From Eustoma russellianum (lineage: Eukaryota; Streptophyta; Magnoliopsida; Gentianales; Gentianaceae), in the NCBI GenBank assembly GCA_036186865.1, contig AP025066.1, positions 18,796,052 to 18,860,051 on the forward strand: a stretch of DNA of 64,000 nucleotides. The letters run 5' to 3'. The notes beneath the pieces were generated by a model. The model was not told where the DNA came from, did not search any database, and saw only the letters and a program-made list of their open reading frames with translations. Positions 1 through 10,974 of the stretch are shown one piece after another. Numbering within the stretch: position 1 is the first letter of the stretch; every line of letters begins with the position of its first letter. The position numbers and the translations under genes are program-made.

Positions 1-1080
1 GTATTAGACTGGAGTAGTGGAGAGGTATTTTAGAGAGAAAAAGCTTAATGATTAGTTATTCTAAGATCGAGTATCTGTACTGCGACTTCAGCGGCGCAAC
101 TGACGGTGAGAATAGCAGCTCACCATCGATGGTCAAGTGATACCACAAGTAAGTAAGTTCAAGTGCCTAGGATCATTTGTACAGCAGGATAGGAACATAG
201 ATAGTGATGTAGCACACCGAGTTCAGGCAGACTGGTGTAGATGGAGGACGGTCTCAGGGGTGTTGTGTGACAAGAGTTTTCCAACTAAATTAAAGGGAAA
301 ACTTTATAGGGTGGCAATGAGGCCGGCAATGCTATATGGAACAGACTGTTGGGCCATCAAGAGGCCACAGTCGCAGAAGATAAAAGTGGCATAAATGAGG
401 ATGCTGAGGTGGATGTGTGGGTATACAAGGTTAGACCTGATCAGAAATGAGGTGTTTTGAAAAAGGTTAGGGGTGACTAGTATAGCAAATAAAATAAAGG
501 AGGGGAGACTGAGATGGTTTGGACATGTCAAGAGGAGGCAGCAAAAGGCTTCTGTTAGAGCAATTGAAAGCCTCATTGTAGAGGGGAAAAAAAGTAAAGC
601 ATGTCCAAACTGACCTGAGATGAGCAGATTAGACATGACTTATTAGATTTGCACTTTTCTGAAGACAAGATCAAGGATAGGAGTTCATGGAGGTAGATGA
701 TTAAGGTTAGAGGTTTAGACATGATATAGAGGCACCTTAGAGTATATTTAAGAGCTTAGATACAATCTACGCTATATGTTGACTCTGCACTACTTTTGTT
801 TTTGTTTCTGCCTTTGTCTTGCATTATATGTGTATATCATTTTAATATCGGAGGCTTCCTATTTGTGTTTACTGAATTATCTGAGTAACACACTAGTACA
901 TCATATCCTTATTTTTGTGCCATTTATACAGGTACATATAGAGCCGGAGGTCTCACTGGAAGCAAACTCTCTATCCATTGGGATATAATTATTGTTTGTT
1001 TGCCGCTCATCCTCTCCAGACCCTAACGATAGCTTTTGTTATCGTTGGGATATAGTGTGTATGATTGATTGAATGTAAAG
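1..1080 (+). mobile_element. RTE-type LINE, 3' part
   Basis: This is the 3' portion of a plant RTE-clade non-LTR retrotransposon that enters from beyond the left edge. The end of the reverse-transcriptase ORF (to about 730) is followed by a non-coding 3' UTR. The 3' UTR contains the recognisable block from about 840 to 1060 with AGCCGGAGGTCTCACTGG and CTCTCCAGACCCTAACGATAG. Diverged copies of this block occur at 55911-56063 (minus strand) and 61400-61652 (plus strand), and both end in GTTGTTGTT-type tails. The exact 3' end here is not sharp. Confidence 0.8.
22..730 (+). pseudogene. RTE LINE reverse transcriptase, C-terminal fragment
   Basis: This is the C-terminal part of an endonuclease/reverse-transcriptase polyprotein. 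Signature blocks run in order: IEYLYCDFSGATDGE near 68-115, FKCLGSFVQQDRNIDSDVAHR from about 158, VLCDKSFPTKLKGKLYRVAMRP (two blocks) and AMLYGTDCWAIK near 325-360, then MRMLRWMCG and LRWFGHVKRR further on. These are the usual post-RT blocks of plant RTE proteins. The longest open stretch is 137-394. A stop lies near 140, others follow after 390, and frame changes are frequent, so the copy is dead. The catalytic RT motifs lie left of the window. Confidence 0.8.
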
Positions 1081-1459
1081 CATTGATTAATGTAAATGTA
1101 TTGGAATTTAAATTTTGTGGTGTTATTAGAGTCGGTCGACAAGTTTCAGACCGACAAATAATGTGGGAAAATAGATATGCTTTTTGATGAATGACCGAAA
1201 ACATTAGATTTACATATATAATTTGGGTCACAATCCTGTGTTTTAACGAAACAAAATTATTCTTCTCTAAACACAGAACATCATATATTGGTACCAATTG
1301 TACTTTTCAATGAAATGCGGATCATTATATAGACTGAAATTTCGGGCCAAGCCCATCGGATTACTTCAAGACCTCAGAGTCCACTAACCTGCAAAAGCTA
1401 CTTTAACTTACCTTTACTTTACTAACTAATTACATAAGACATTTACGGTCCACACTCAA
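1081..1459. other. unassigned intergenic stretch
   Basis: AT-rich sequence between the RTE tail and the 3' side of the L1 LINE. Short ORFs on both strands show no recognisable domain. I see no repeat or RNA gene in it. Confidence 0.4.
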
Positions 1460-1681
1460 GATGGACATGTCCCCTTGCAGTGCACAAAAGCCCATTAACC
1501 TGTCCAATATCCAGAATGATCTGGAAATTCAAAAAACGTCAGCATTCAAAGTGGAGAGCCCCCAAGTTGTCAGCTGCTACAATCAATGCACCAGTTGCCC
1601 TCATCAATGCGTTCCTCCCCGATTCCTCCTTCAACCGTCAGTTTCTCCCTCCCTTGTTCTGCGATTGCAACCCTAGCTAGG

Positions 1682-4600
1682 TTAGCCAATTCCTTCTTTT
1701 TCTCTTTCAATTTCTAGCATTTTTTCCATATCTCTGACCCTTTGTTTGATTTGTTGAGCCAGAGAGGAGACTGAATGATCAAGCTCTGTGTTCTGGTGCA
1801 TGGAGTTGTTTCGCCATCTCCAGGCCGCTTGGACCCCCTCTCTAAAGGTTAGCATCCATCTTCTTCTCAGATTCATTTTTTTTGTAGGGTGGTTTAGATT
1901 GACATCAATCCAATCCGATGGATTAATTGAATTGGAGAATTTGTTCCAATTATCAGGAGGAATGACTGCTTTCCACATTCTCTGCACTCTGCTGCAATCC
2001 CGCAAGGCATGCATGGTGGTTTCTGGGGCTCTTTGGCAGATATCACAGGTAGGGTTGTCCGCCATTTTTCTCTTGTAGAGCGCTTCTTTGGTTAGGATCT
2101 TGTTATGTTTGGCCTGCCACAGCAACCAATTTCTGCTTTGGGGTCCCTTTAATCTCCAAATCCTCCTCCAATGAGTCCTATTGTCCTCCGTTGCCCGGGT
2201 AGGGATGGTATGTTGAATATCATACACCATCTGCATGGAGAAGGATTCAGCCCCCCAATCCTTTGGGTAGACTGGGCGTTTGGGTTCGGCTGGCTTGGAT
2301 TGTCACCAAATTTTTCTCTCAGGATTTCAAAAGCTTGTTTCATACTACGCCAGATGTATGACGTATTCTGTCTAGGCTGTGAATCCGCTAGAGGAGAGCC
2401 ATACTTTGCCCAGAGTACTCTACCCATAGGGCTTGGTTTTCAGTTATCATCCTCCAACCTAACTTGACCATCAAAGCCTGGTTGACCAGAGCTAGTCTTT
2501 TTAAGCCCAGTCCACCCTCATCTTTAGGGGAGCAAACAATCCTCCAAGAAATAGAATGATGTCGTCTCTTTTCTTTCGTGTCCCCCTATAGAAAATCCCT
2601 ATTTAGTCTTTCAATTTCACTTAGGGTCCCCTGAGGTAGTTTCATTATTTGCATGTAGTAGAAGGGTATGGTGGAGGTAACCGATTGGATCAAAATAAGC
2701 CTTGCCATCTTGGATAGAGTCTTGATCTTCCACGTGCTGAGTTTGCTTTTCACTTTGTCCATGATGGGTTGAAACATGGATTTATTTACTCTTCCATGGA
2801 GGATAGGAATCCCTAAGTATTTGCCAAGATCCTTGGACGTTTGAATACCGAAGGCCTGGTTAAGTCTCTGCTGTATTCTATCGTTCGTGTTTTTGGAGTA
2901 AAACACCCTCGACTTCTCCACATTGATCTTCTGTCCCGACCAACTGCAGAATTTTCCAAGTATGTTCTGCATGATCTCAGCTTGTTTGTAGGTAGCTTCT
3001 CCCATTAAAATTAAATCATCCGCAAACATCAGGTGGGACACCTCGGGTAAGCCCCTGGTGACTTGTATAGCTTTCCATTCTTCCTTAGAGACACTATCAT
3101 GGATGGCTTGGCTTAGGATTTCCATGCCAAGGACGAAAAGGTAGGGGGCTAAGGGGTCGCCTTGTCGTAGGCCTCTGGTAGGCCTAAATTCTTCAACACC
3201 CTCACCGTTCCAGAGCACCGTGAGTGAGGCAGTTTGGAGGCAAGACATAATGAGGTGCTGTAGTTTTTCCCCAAACCCGACTTTTTGTAGAATCCTTCGC
3301 AGGAAGCTCCACTCCAATCTGTCATATGCTTTCTCCAAATCCAACTTTACGATGATAAAGCCTTTTTTTCCTTTTTTTCTGTCTTAGTGTATGTATAATC
3401 TCCTGTAGTATAATCACATTGTCAATCCCTTATCTCTTAGGGACGAAACTGCACTGTTGCTCAGTAACCAATTTAGGAAGAAGTCCCTTCAGCCTGTTAG
3501 CAATCACTTTGGTGATAATCTTGATGATCACATTGCACAACGCAATTGGTCTGAACTGGTTGATCTTCTCCGGGATCTTTTGCTTAGGTATCAGGGTGAC
3601 AAGGATTTTGTTGCTGTTTTCTTCGATTTTTCCTTCCTCAAAAGCGTGTCTCACATAATGAATCACATCCAGTCCAACAACATTCCAGAATTTTGGTTAA
3701 AACATGGAGGGTATCCCATCAGGCCCAGGAGCCTTGTAAGGGCCCATCTGGAACACAGTCTGCTCAACTTCAAAATCCGTTACATGATGATTCAGCCTGA
3801 TGGCCTCCCCTCCCCTGATATGTGGAAAGCAAATAACTTCGTCTGGCATGTCCTCCGGCTGTTCCATAGCGTAAAGGCTCATGTAGAATTCTCTTGCCAT
3901 TTTCTTAAGTTGATTCGTATCATCAATCCAGTTATCATTGTCATCTTTCAGTCTTACAATAGTCCTTCTTCTCTGCTTCCTGATAGTTGTAAGGTGGAAG
4001 TATCTTGTGTTGCGTTCCCCATTCACGAGCCATTGTAGTTTGGACCTCTGAAACCAGTAAACTTCTTCCTGGTTAAGAAGTTCATTATACTCCGCCACAA
4101 GCTCCTCCTCGAGTTTCTTTAAGTAGTCAGATCCATTTTGGGCTAGAGCCACTTGAATCCCGTATATCCTGCTCAGGCATCTTTGCTTCTTTTGTTTGAT
4201 GTTTCCAAAGACCTCCTTGCTCCACTTATTCATCTTCAGGATCAGACTATTAATCTTGTCTTTGAGTTCTCCATCATTTCCCCAATTGGAGGTAATAAAA
4301 GGGACGAATTCTCTATGTTCCAGCCAGTTTAGTTGGAACCTAAACTGATGTACCTTTGCATGTGGTACAGCCTTCTTAGTAGTAATCCAGATTGGGTGAT
4401 GATCAGAGTGGGTTCTGGGGAGGTGATGGACCCTAGCCCCAGGGAATTTCAGTTGCCAGCCGCTGTTAGACCATACCCTGTCCAATCTTTCGTAGATACC
4501 ATCCTCCATATCTCTTCGGTTAGACCATGTGAAGGCCGGGCCCGTAAATCCCAAATCCAGCAGTTCACAGTGGTCAATCATTCTTCGTAACTCCCTGTTT

Positions 4601-5071
4601 CTGGATTTAAAGACAGCTCTCCCCTTGCTTGTCCACCTGGGAAATTACTTCATTGTAATCTCCAATAAGGCACCATGGAAGGGTCATGTTCTGTCCGATA
4701 TTCATCAGGGACTTCAATAACTTGTCTCTTTCCCGTTTATCCGGAGAGGCGTAAATGAGAGACATGATCCAGCTAATACCATTCCCGTGCATAATCCCCA
4801 TATGGAGGCACTGTACATCGTAATTGAGCACTCTTAGCGTGATTTTGTTCTCATCCCAAAAACACCAAATTCCACCTTTATAACCACAAGCCTCCACTGC
4901 CATAAGATTGGTAAAATGGAATCGTTGTAAGATGCTCTTCGCCTTGTGGCTTTTAGCACGAGTTTCCACAAGGCATAGCACGTCAGGTCTCTTCTCCTTA
5001 ATCATCTCCTTCAAATTTCTGAAAAATAGTCGGGAACAGGCTCCTCTGCAATTCCAGAACAAAATCATCAT
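1682..5071 (-). pseudogene. LINE ORF2: endonuclease-reverse transcriptase (broken)
   Basis: This encodes the enzyme for target-primed reverse transcription. From the start at 5071, MMILFWNCRGA, the apurinic-type endonuclease shows WNCRG, VETR, GDYNE and SDHHPI (to about 4380). The RT follows with KAPGPDG, FRPIALCNV, KLDLEKAYDRLEW, GLRQGDPLAPYLF and the catalytic FADD near 3020. A zf-RVT region ends it (RNWLLWQAK, then CDICQ...HALRDC, to about 1990). Breaks seen: a stop and frame change near 4580-4606, an in-frame stop at about 3694, a stop near 3427, a shift in an A-rich run near 3361-3380, and shifts near 2430-2585 and 2240. The usual C-terminal RNase H is absent or unrecognisable. Confidence 0.85.
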
Positions 5072-5729
5072 AAATCAACTTTGGTTGTGTTTTGGGTTAT
5101 CACAACCCCCTTCCATATTCACTCCGTTACCCATAGGGTAGTTAGTCTGAAGGTCATCTCTTTCCATGTCTTGGTCGGGTGGTTTAGGCTGTTCCACTTC
5201 CACATCCATGTTCGTTTGTGATTTGTTATGATTTGTTGTCATAGGGTTGTCTGGAGGGTGTTCTTTAAGGTTTCCTTGCGGACTTTGGATTCTAGAACTT
5301 GACACAGTCGCTGTTGTCGCATCCATTAACTGTAGTGTAGGTCCGGACTGTTCATCTTCATTTAGACCCTATTGGTTTTCCTGATTGTTTCCTGCGGTGA
5401 ACCTCCGCAACCCCACTTCAGCGTGAGTTGGTCTTTTTAGGATTGTGACCACTTGGTTTGGGTCATTGTTTTCTTGTGTTTCTGTTCTTGGGCTGGATAT
5501 AGCAGTTTTCGCTTTTGTCTTCTTCTTAACTTGTATTCCTTTCCTTGGGGATGGGCCCAAGCTTCTGGTGTCTGGTTTATTAATCGCTGTGAGTTAGGCT
5601 TCACTAGGAAGCTGTTGGGCTGTTGCAAACTTGGTTATCACTCCTCCAGCTCGGGTAACACATCTATGTTATTTTCATTAAGTATGTCGTACCGGGACCC
5701 ACTTCCTCCTGCGTTTTGTCTGTGTTTGT
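5072..5729 (-). pseudogene. LINE ORF1 3' remnant and inter-ORF spacer
   Basis: Downstream of the ORF1 stop there are basic and polar, Gln/Thr/Pro-rich reading frames (for example 5437-5628 and 5075-5326 on the minus strand). They look like the frameshifted C-terminal part of ORF1 running up to the ORF2 start at 5071. No separate domain is visible. Confidence 0.5.
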
Positions 5730-6887
5730 CTAAGCTTTTTGTCTGAATGGCCTGTGCCTATCTGACATGCCTTTTGTACCTTGGGTCACGGTTTGCCACT
5801 CTGCTGGTTGAGTTGTCCCTTTCAGTTCCTGGGTTCTTGCGTCCGTTCCAGCTGGTAGGTTCGTAGGGGTCTTCCTTCGTCGGTTGTTCACCGGAAACAA
5901 CCATGGGCCGAAAGGCTGGCTTGGTGTTGCCGTCATTCTTTCTTTATCTCCCTGAGCTTCAACTTCGGGGGTGTGGATGGGTTGGTTAGCTCCTTGTAGG
6001 GAGTAGTTTTCCTCCTTATGTCCATACGTACCGCAGTTAAAACACACATCATGTAACTCTTCGTATTCAAGCTTCTGTACATATCCTTTGGGCCCCTTGA
6101 TTTTAATGCATGGTGTTAGCTTCTTAGATAGATCTAGTGAGACACACACCCTGGCATATCTTCCTCTTTCTGCTCTTAGCGTGCAATCATCAACCTTGAC
6201 TGCTGTCCCAATAGTATTCCCCACATTCATCAGAAACTCTTTGTCAAAAAACTCCGCAGCTATCCTTGGCAATCGAACCCACACTAAAGTATTTGTTATG
6301 TTAGCCTGTAGTGGGTTAAAGTATGGCACCCACTTCATAACCGTAAGATAATGTCCAAGTATCATCCAGGGTCCATTATCAAGGACAAAGCAGTAATCCT
6401 CCACTAAGTAGAATCGGACGATGAAATAGATTTCATCAAGATCTGTGAGCTCAAATCCTGCTTGGAATTTCCACAGATCTTGCAGTCTGTCCGACAACGT
6501 TCGAAAACTTACATTTCTTCCCAGCAGTGTGATAATGAGGGCTCTTTTCCATGGTCTCCATAATGACAGACAGGTTTCTCCAGTGAGTTCAATCTTCGGC
6601 CACCCTGCGCCGTCTTCTTCATCGCAGAGGTTTTCCGCGTATATTTCTGTAAGGGTTTCCTTGTCCCAGTAGTTATCCTCCTCCTCCCCTGTATATATGG
6701 GTCCCCTGGCTTTGGTATTCTTCATCACATCAACAAAACTTCTTCTTCCCCACGGATTAATCATCGAGGGGGAGGCTGAGACACTCATGTGGATTAAGTT
6801 TCCATCGGTGTCTCTTTTGTTTTTCTTTATACTTCTGTTCAGTAGGTCTTCCTCCTCCGACGAAGAAGCGGCCGGAGAGGCAGCCAT
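5730..6887 (-). CDS. LINE ORF1: DUF4283/zinc-knuckle RNA-binding protein
   Basis: An open frame of 385 residues starting with MAASPAASSSEEEDLLNRS. In LINEs of this type ORF1 binds the element RNA and helps form the ribonucleoprotein particle. A DUF4283 domain covers roughly residues 105-245, with ALIITLLGRNVSF at its start and a DNGPWMI block. It is followed by a C-terminal CCHC knuckle near residue 290, CFNCGTYGHKEENY. The last zinc ligand is tyrosine where the family has cysteine, consistent with a single G-to-A change, so the knuckle is probably impaired. The frame ends early, and related low-complexity coding sequence continues downstream in other frames. Confidence 0.8.
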   Translation of the reverse strand: MAASPAASSSEEEDLLNRSIKKNKRDTDGNLIHMSVSASPSMINPWGRRSFVDVMKNTKARGPIYTGEEEDNYWDKETLTEIYAENLCDEEDGAGWPKIELTGETCLSLWRPWKRALIITLLGRNVSFRTLSDRLQDLWKFQAGFELTDLDEIYFIVRFYLVEDYCFVLDNGPWMILGHYLTVMKWVPYFNPLQANITNTLVWVRLPRIAAEFFDKEFLMNVGNTIGTAVKVDDCTLRAERGRYARVCVSLDLSKKLTPCIKIKGPKGYVQKLEYEELHDVCFNCGTYGHKEENYSLQGANQPIHTPEVEAQGDKERMTATPSQPFGPWLFPVNNRRRKTPTNLPAGTDARTQELKGTTQPAEWQTVTQGTKGMSDRHRPFRQKA

Positions 6888-6960
6888 GATTCCACCAGGT
6901 GAATGCAGAAAGTTAGAGAGAGGTCAGAGTGTTATCTTGACTTTTTGTTTTTTTACCCTT

Positions 6961-7336
6961 TAAGGTATTATTGTACTTTAAAGGAACGAAACTCTGCTTA
7001 TTTAAACACTATATCTTTATCATCATAACATTTGCCAACTTTAATCACGGCCTCGATGTTAGAGTGAATTACCATATTTTCCAATACACTAACCGTGCAT
7101 CACATTTAAAAATTTGTTTTGGCAATACCTTTTATTTATTTTTATTTATAACGAACTCTTTTTATATATTAGCTATTTATTTTTTAAATAAAATTTAACA
7201 TACAGAGAGCTTGCAACTGCCCTAACCGGTAAACGGTGACTTGACGCCAAAACCCTTCCATCCGTAAACCCTCAAATTCATCTTAAACCCTGAAAATCAA
7301 ACCTTGTTTTTGTTCTACGTTATTTAAAGTTGAAGA
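6961..7336 (+). promoter_or_regulatory. 5' flank of the YAO-like gene with telo-box-like motifs
   Basis: AT-rich sequence upstream of the YAO-like start codon. Two AAACCCT motifs lie at 7266-7272 and 7285-7291, about 45-70 bases before the ATG. AAACCCT (telo-box) motifs are common in promoters of plant ribosome-biogenesis genes, which fits the gene that follows. The LINE 5' end lies immediately upstream, so distal promoter sequence has been displaced. Confidence 0.45.
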
Positions 7337-9668
7337 ATGAAGGCTAAGAGCGCAGGAAAGAAGAAGATTTCAGCTATAAAGGGGAGCAAAGGCAGCGTCA
7401 AGAAGAGGTTTTTTGACAATAACCCTCTTAATGTATCGAAACGTCGCCGAAAGGACGAGGGAGATGATGACGATAACGAAGAAGGGGATTATATATGATG
7501 AAGTTAGATTTTTCACCAAGTAATAAATGTGATTTGGAATTTACGCCGCCTCAATTGTCCGTATTGTCACGTAGGCTGATCTGCACAAAGAACAAGGTCA
7601 GAAAACCTGGGATCTATGGTCCGGGTAATACGCTCCGACGTCCAAGTCAGTGGAGGTCATTTATGGAGAAATTTATATACTGGTAACAGTAAGTATATAG
7701 GAGGTTTTCTGGTGAACCTGATAATTTTCACTGTGGAGAAGATGAGTTAGTGTTATAATTTGTGAGTATTCACTTGCCCTTCTCTCTCTTGTTTTATGCT
7801 TTTTATATGGCTGCCTGAGCCAATGCATGGGCAGGGATCAGAGATCGTGACACGCAAGGAGATCACAAAGATGACTCTTACTTCTGCATGCTTGCCATGT
7901 GGCGATATGCTTCGCTGGGCTTGGCTACCATGGACAACTGGAGACGAGTTTTACCTGATAGAATTACCTAGGGTAAAGTCTGGGCGTTGAAGCCGAGCTT
8001 ACTTTGCATGACTATAAGCCGGGGTGTCCGTGGCTGAGGTGCAAGCGACTGAGGTGCCCGTGGCCGAGGAGCAAGTGGCCGAGGTGCGCTGGTCTCTCCG
8101 TTAGTTGACCGTTTCTTCTCAAGCAGCTGAGGTTTGTGCTCGTCAATATAGAGAGCAGTAGTGATGAGGACGATGAACAATTTGGTGGGGTAGATGAAGA
8201 AAAGGTGGAAGAAGAAGAAGAGGAGACGGCGGCTGGGAAGAGGAGGAGGTTGGCGTTGGAGCTTTTACAGAAACGCAGGAAATTGGTGGCAGGGGAAGAA
8301 GTTAAGGAAGAAGCTGATTGGGCTGATCAGGCAGGGGCAAGGGATGAAAGAGAAGGGAAAAGGGACACGCTTATTGCCAAGATATTGCAGCAGGAGCAGA
8401 TGGAAGAGAGTGGCCGCCTCCGAAAAGCTGTTGCTTCCAGGTAAGCTTGTTGGTTGGGAATATAAGCTCAAGATTGAAACTTTTGAGGTTTATTTAATGG
8501 CTTAAAATAGGGAATTAGTTATATGTTATGAGCTTTTAGTGACTGGCACCTCCTTAAATCAGGAGGGGGATGCTATTTTTGTGGGTTTACATTTAAGGGT
8601 ACAAGTTCTTGTTGCCAGAGGTTTTCGAGAACTAACATTGAGGCATTTTCTGTGAGAATGAAGAGATATTTGTCCATTCCTGTTTAGGCGATGTAGTGGA
8701 AGATTATTGGTTTAAGGAGTACATAATTGACCAACTAGTTTTCCGCTATCCTAGTAGATGTTTTAAGTTGGTGGCCTCATGTTGTTAATTTTTTTCCTTA
8801 GTTGTTTTCTTTGCATTGATGTTAGTGAGAAGTTCTGACAGCTTCTTGAAACTAATCTGGCAAATGTGCTTTTAGAAAAAAATCATTCAGTTTTTTGTAA
8901 TTTCTCTTCAGGGTTCAAGAGCCAGGAACAACGGATGGGTTTCAAGTCCTTGTGAAGCACAGGCAATCTGTTACCGCAGTAACTCTCTCAGAGGATGATT
9001 TAACAGGATTTTCAGCTTCCAAGGATGGCAGCATTGTTCAGTGGGATGTGGATAGTGGCAAAACATATAAATATTTATGGCCTAGTGATGATGTGCTAAA
9101 GTCGCATGGAACGAAAGACCCGCAAGGGCGAGCTACTAAGCGTAGTGTACATGTTTTAGCATTAGCTGTCAGCTCTGATGGTTGTTACTTGGCAAGTGGA
9201 GGATTGGACCGTCATGTTCATTTGTGGGATGTTCGTACTCATCAGCATGTTCAGGTAGTTGTCTTGCCACTGGTCGTTTTTGGTAAAAGGTGTACACGGT
9301 TTTAGTATCCAGCTACCATTTCTTGTGTCCATTTTTCTTGTAGTCATGGGTATTTGTTAGGCATGTCCAATTGGAGAAGGACTGTAGGACTGGTTGTTTT
9401 GGTTGAAATCGTTTTGATCATCCTACTTGTAATGTACTTTGCAGGCGTTTCCTGGCCACAAAGGGCCAGTTTCATGTTTGGCATTCAGAAAAGGTACTTT
9501 AGAAATTTTTCTGGTTCATTTGATCGATCAGTCAAGATATGGAATGCTGAAGACAGGACATACATGAGTACTTTATTCGGGCACCAAAGTGAAGTTCTAA
9601 CAATCGACTGTTTGAGGAAAGAGAGAGTGTTGACAGTGGGACGTGATCGGACAATGCATCTTTTCAAG
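7337..9668 (+). pseudogene. YAO: YAO/RRP9-type U3 snoRNP WD40 protein, 5' half (broken)
   Basis: This is related to plant YAO / yeast Rrp9 / human U3-55K, a nucleolar WD40 protein of the U3 snoRNP that acts in 18S rRNA processing. Exon 1 (7337-7495 plus 8151-8440) gives MKAKSAGKKKISAIKGSKGS, an acidic stretch and LIAKILQQEQMEESGRLRKA. Exon 2 (8912-9254) carries two WD blades (FSASKDGSIVQWDVDSG, ASGGLDRHVHLWDVRT). Exon 3 (9445-9668) carries GHKGPVSCLAFRKG, SVKIWNAEDRTYM and TVGRDRTMHLF. Splice sites are canonical: 8440|GTAAGC, CAG|8912, 9254|GTAGTT, CAG|9445. Defects: a 650-bp insertion in exon 1, one T missing from a run at 9506-9510 in exon 3, and no later exons, the sequence running into a copia element at 10057. 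The exon phases agree once the insertion and lost T are discounted. It is a pseudogene or a dead allele. Confidence 0.85.
7496..8145. mobile_element. 650-bp TG...CA insertion, probably a solo LTR
   Basis: The insertion begins TGATGAAGTTAG and ends GTGCTCGTCA. It is flanked by a perfect 5-bp direct repeat ATATA (7491-7495 and 8146-8150). Removing it and one repeat leaves the YAO exon reading in frame (GAT TAT ATA then GAG AGC AGT). TG/CA ends with a 5-bp duplication are the signature of an LTR, so a solo LTR is the best reading. No internal coding, PBS or second LTR is visible. A GGCCGAGGTG-like word recurs near its right end. Confidence 0.75.
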
Positions 9669-10056
9669 GTGATTGTCGCCCATCGCCCAAATGGTTTTAA
9701 AGCTATCAGGTGTTGCTCTGGGAATAATTAATCTGCATTTATTTTGTGTTTTTGCATAAGTTCCATATCTATCGTCTTTTTCCATGTACAAATTTATTGA
9801 GCTATCTATATATATGGTCGCATTTTGTGGTCCTCATTGTTCCTTTTTTGTCTCGATTTTTATAATAGATATATCATGCCAACTTCTTACTTCTTCAGTG
9901 GGAACACTTTTCGAATTTTTGACAGGTTTATTGAAACTAGTTCTTAGACAGTAGCTTTTTTTTATGATATTTGCCGGAGTATCATCTCCAAAACTGGCTT
10001 TCTCATAATCTTGTACCTAAAACTTCTGCAGAGTCAGTCCTTGCTTGGTAGCAACT
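9669..10056 (+). other. YAO-like gene intron remnant
   Basis: T-rich sequence following the AAG|GTGATT donor-like junction at 9668. It has the character of an intron, and I see no further WD40 exon before the copia LTR begins at 10057. Confidence 0.45.
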
Positions 10057-10331
10057 TGTAGAAATATTAGGGATAAAAGATAGTATTTGTTGTAAATAAT
10101 TGTACTGTGGAATGTAGGTGTATATATGTACGTAGGTTACCTTAGTATATGTAAGTAGGTTACCGTTGGAAAATAGCCGTTGGCTATCCCTGTATATATT
10201 AAGCATTAATGCTCTCAAGAATGACATCCTGAAATCAAAAGGATTTCAGTTGCTTCTCATTTATTTTCCAACATCATTTACTCTTGCAATCTCTCTTTAA
10301 TATTTAATCTTGTGATATTGATATTTCTATA
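10057..10331 (+). repeat. copia-1 5' LTR
   Basis: It begins TGTAGAAATATTAG and stops just before the TGGTATCAGAGC primer-binding site. Its first 97 bases recur at 14299-14395. CCTGTATATATTAAGC near 10190 is a TATA-like candidate. The exact last base (10330 or 10331) is uncertain because the terminal CA is not obvious. Confidence 0.85.
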
Positions 10332-10343
10332 TGGTATCAGAGC
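10332..10343 (+). other. copia-1 primer-binding site
   Basis: TGGTATCAGAGC matches the complement of the 3' end of plant initiator methionine tRNA, the standard primer for plant LTR elements. It lies immediately after the 5' LTR. Confidence 0.9.
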
Positions 10344-10974
10344 TCTGGGTATCCTCTTCTTCTTGATTTATATTGATCAGTCTTCCTGAAGTCTGCAAAT
10401 GTATTTGAAATATTCCTCTGGTGAAGAAGATAGAGGTTGAAGGAGAAGAGGATAGTTGAATTTAATATCCTTGTAATATAAAATTACTATATCTCCTCAA
10501 TGTGTAAAGTGCTTATGCACGTTTGACAATAACGTGGAAAAAGGAGGGATATTTACGGAATTTTGCTTCTTCTAGCTTCCTGGAGAAGCTTCGGCACGAA
10601 AATCAAGGCCACCTCCTCCACTTGCTGCATGTGATCTTCTACGATTGCATTACCTTGAAATTTACGCGAAGTTTTTTTTTATAAAAAAAACAAACTTCGT
10701 CATTATTTTTTTTCAATCACAGAAAGCATTGTCCTTTCTTACTCTCTTTCCTACTTCTTTCTCGTATCCCAACACGTTTCTATCCATCCCAAAGCTTCAT
10801 TGAATATTTCCTTCAGAAAGGACGAGTACTATTTGGAAGGGGACCTGACGTCCTGTTACTCATCTTTCTTTCAAATTTCAGTTCAATCTTTATCTCTCTT
10901 CTTCTACACCTAAAACTTCTGTTCAGTTTCTCTTCTTCTACACCTAAAACTTCTCATCTATTTCACACGTTACA

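Larger units (their letters stand above)
1460..6960 (-). mobile_element. L1-type LINE retrotransposon (decayed)
   Basis: A nearly full-length plant L1-type non-LTR element read on the minus strand. It has ORF1 (nucleic-acid-binding, DUF4283 plus zinc knuckle), a spacer, then ORF2 (endonuclease, reverse transcriptase, zf-RVT). The 5' end lies a little above 6887. The 3' end is uncertain, because recognisable coding stops at 1682 and a badly decayed RNase H may run on towards 1460. I did not find a clear poly(A) tail or a target-site duplication. ORF2 carries stops and frameshifts, so the copy cannot move by itself. Confidence 0.85.

Noticed and set aside
3457..4038. 193-codon plus-strand ORF
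   Set aside because: It lies antisense to the LINE RT coding region, which is recognisable by motifs on the minus strand. Shadow frame.
8194..8505. Lys/Arg-rich 103-codon ORF
   Set aside because: Overlaps YAO exon 1 in the wrong frame. The acidic frame ending KILQQEQMEESGRLRKA is the real one.
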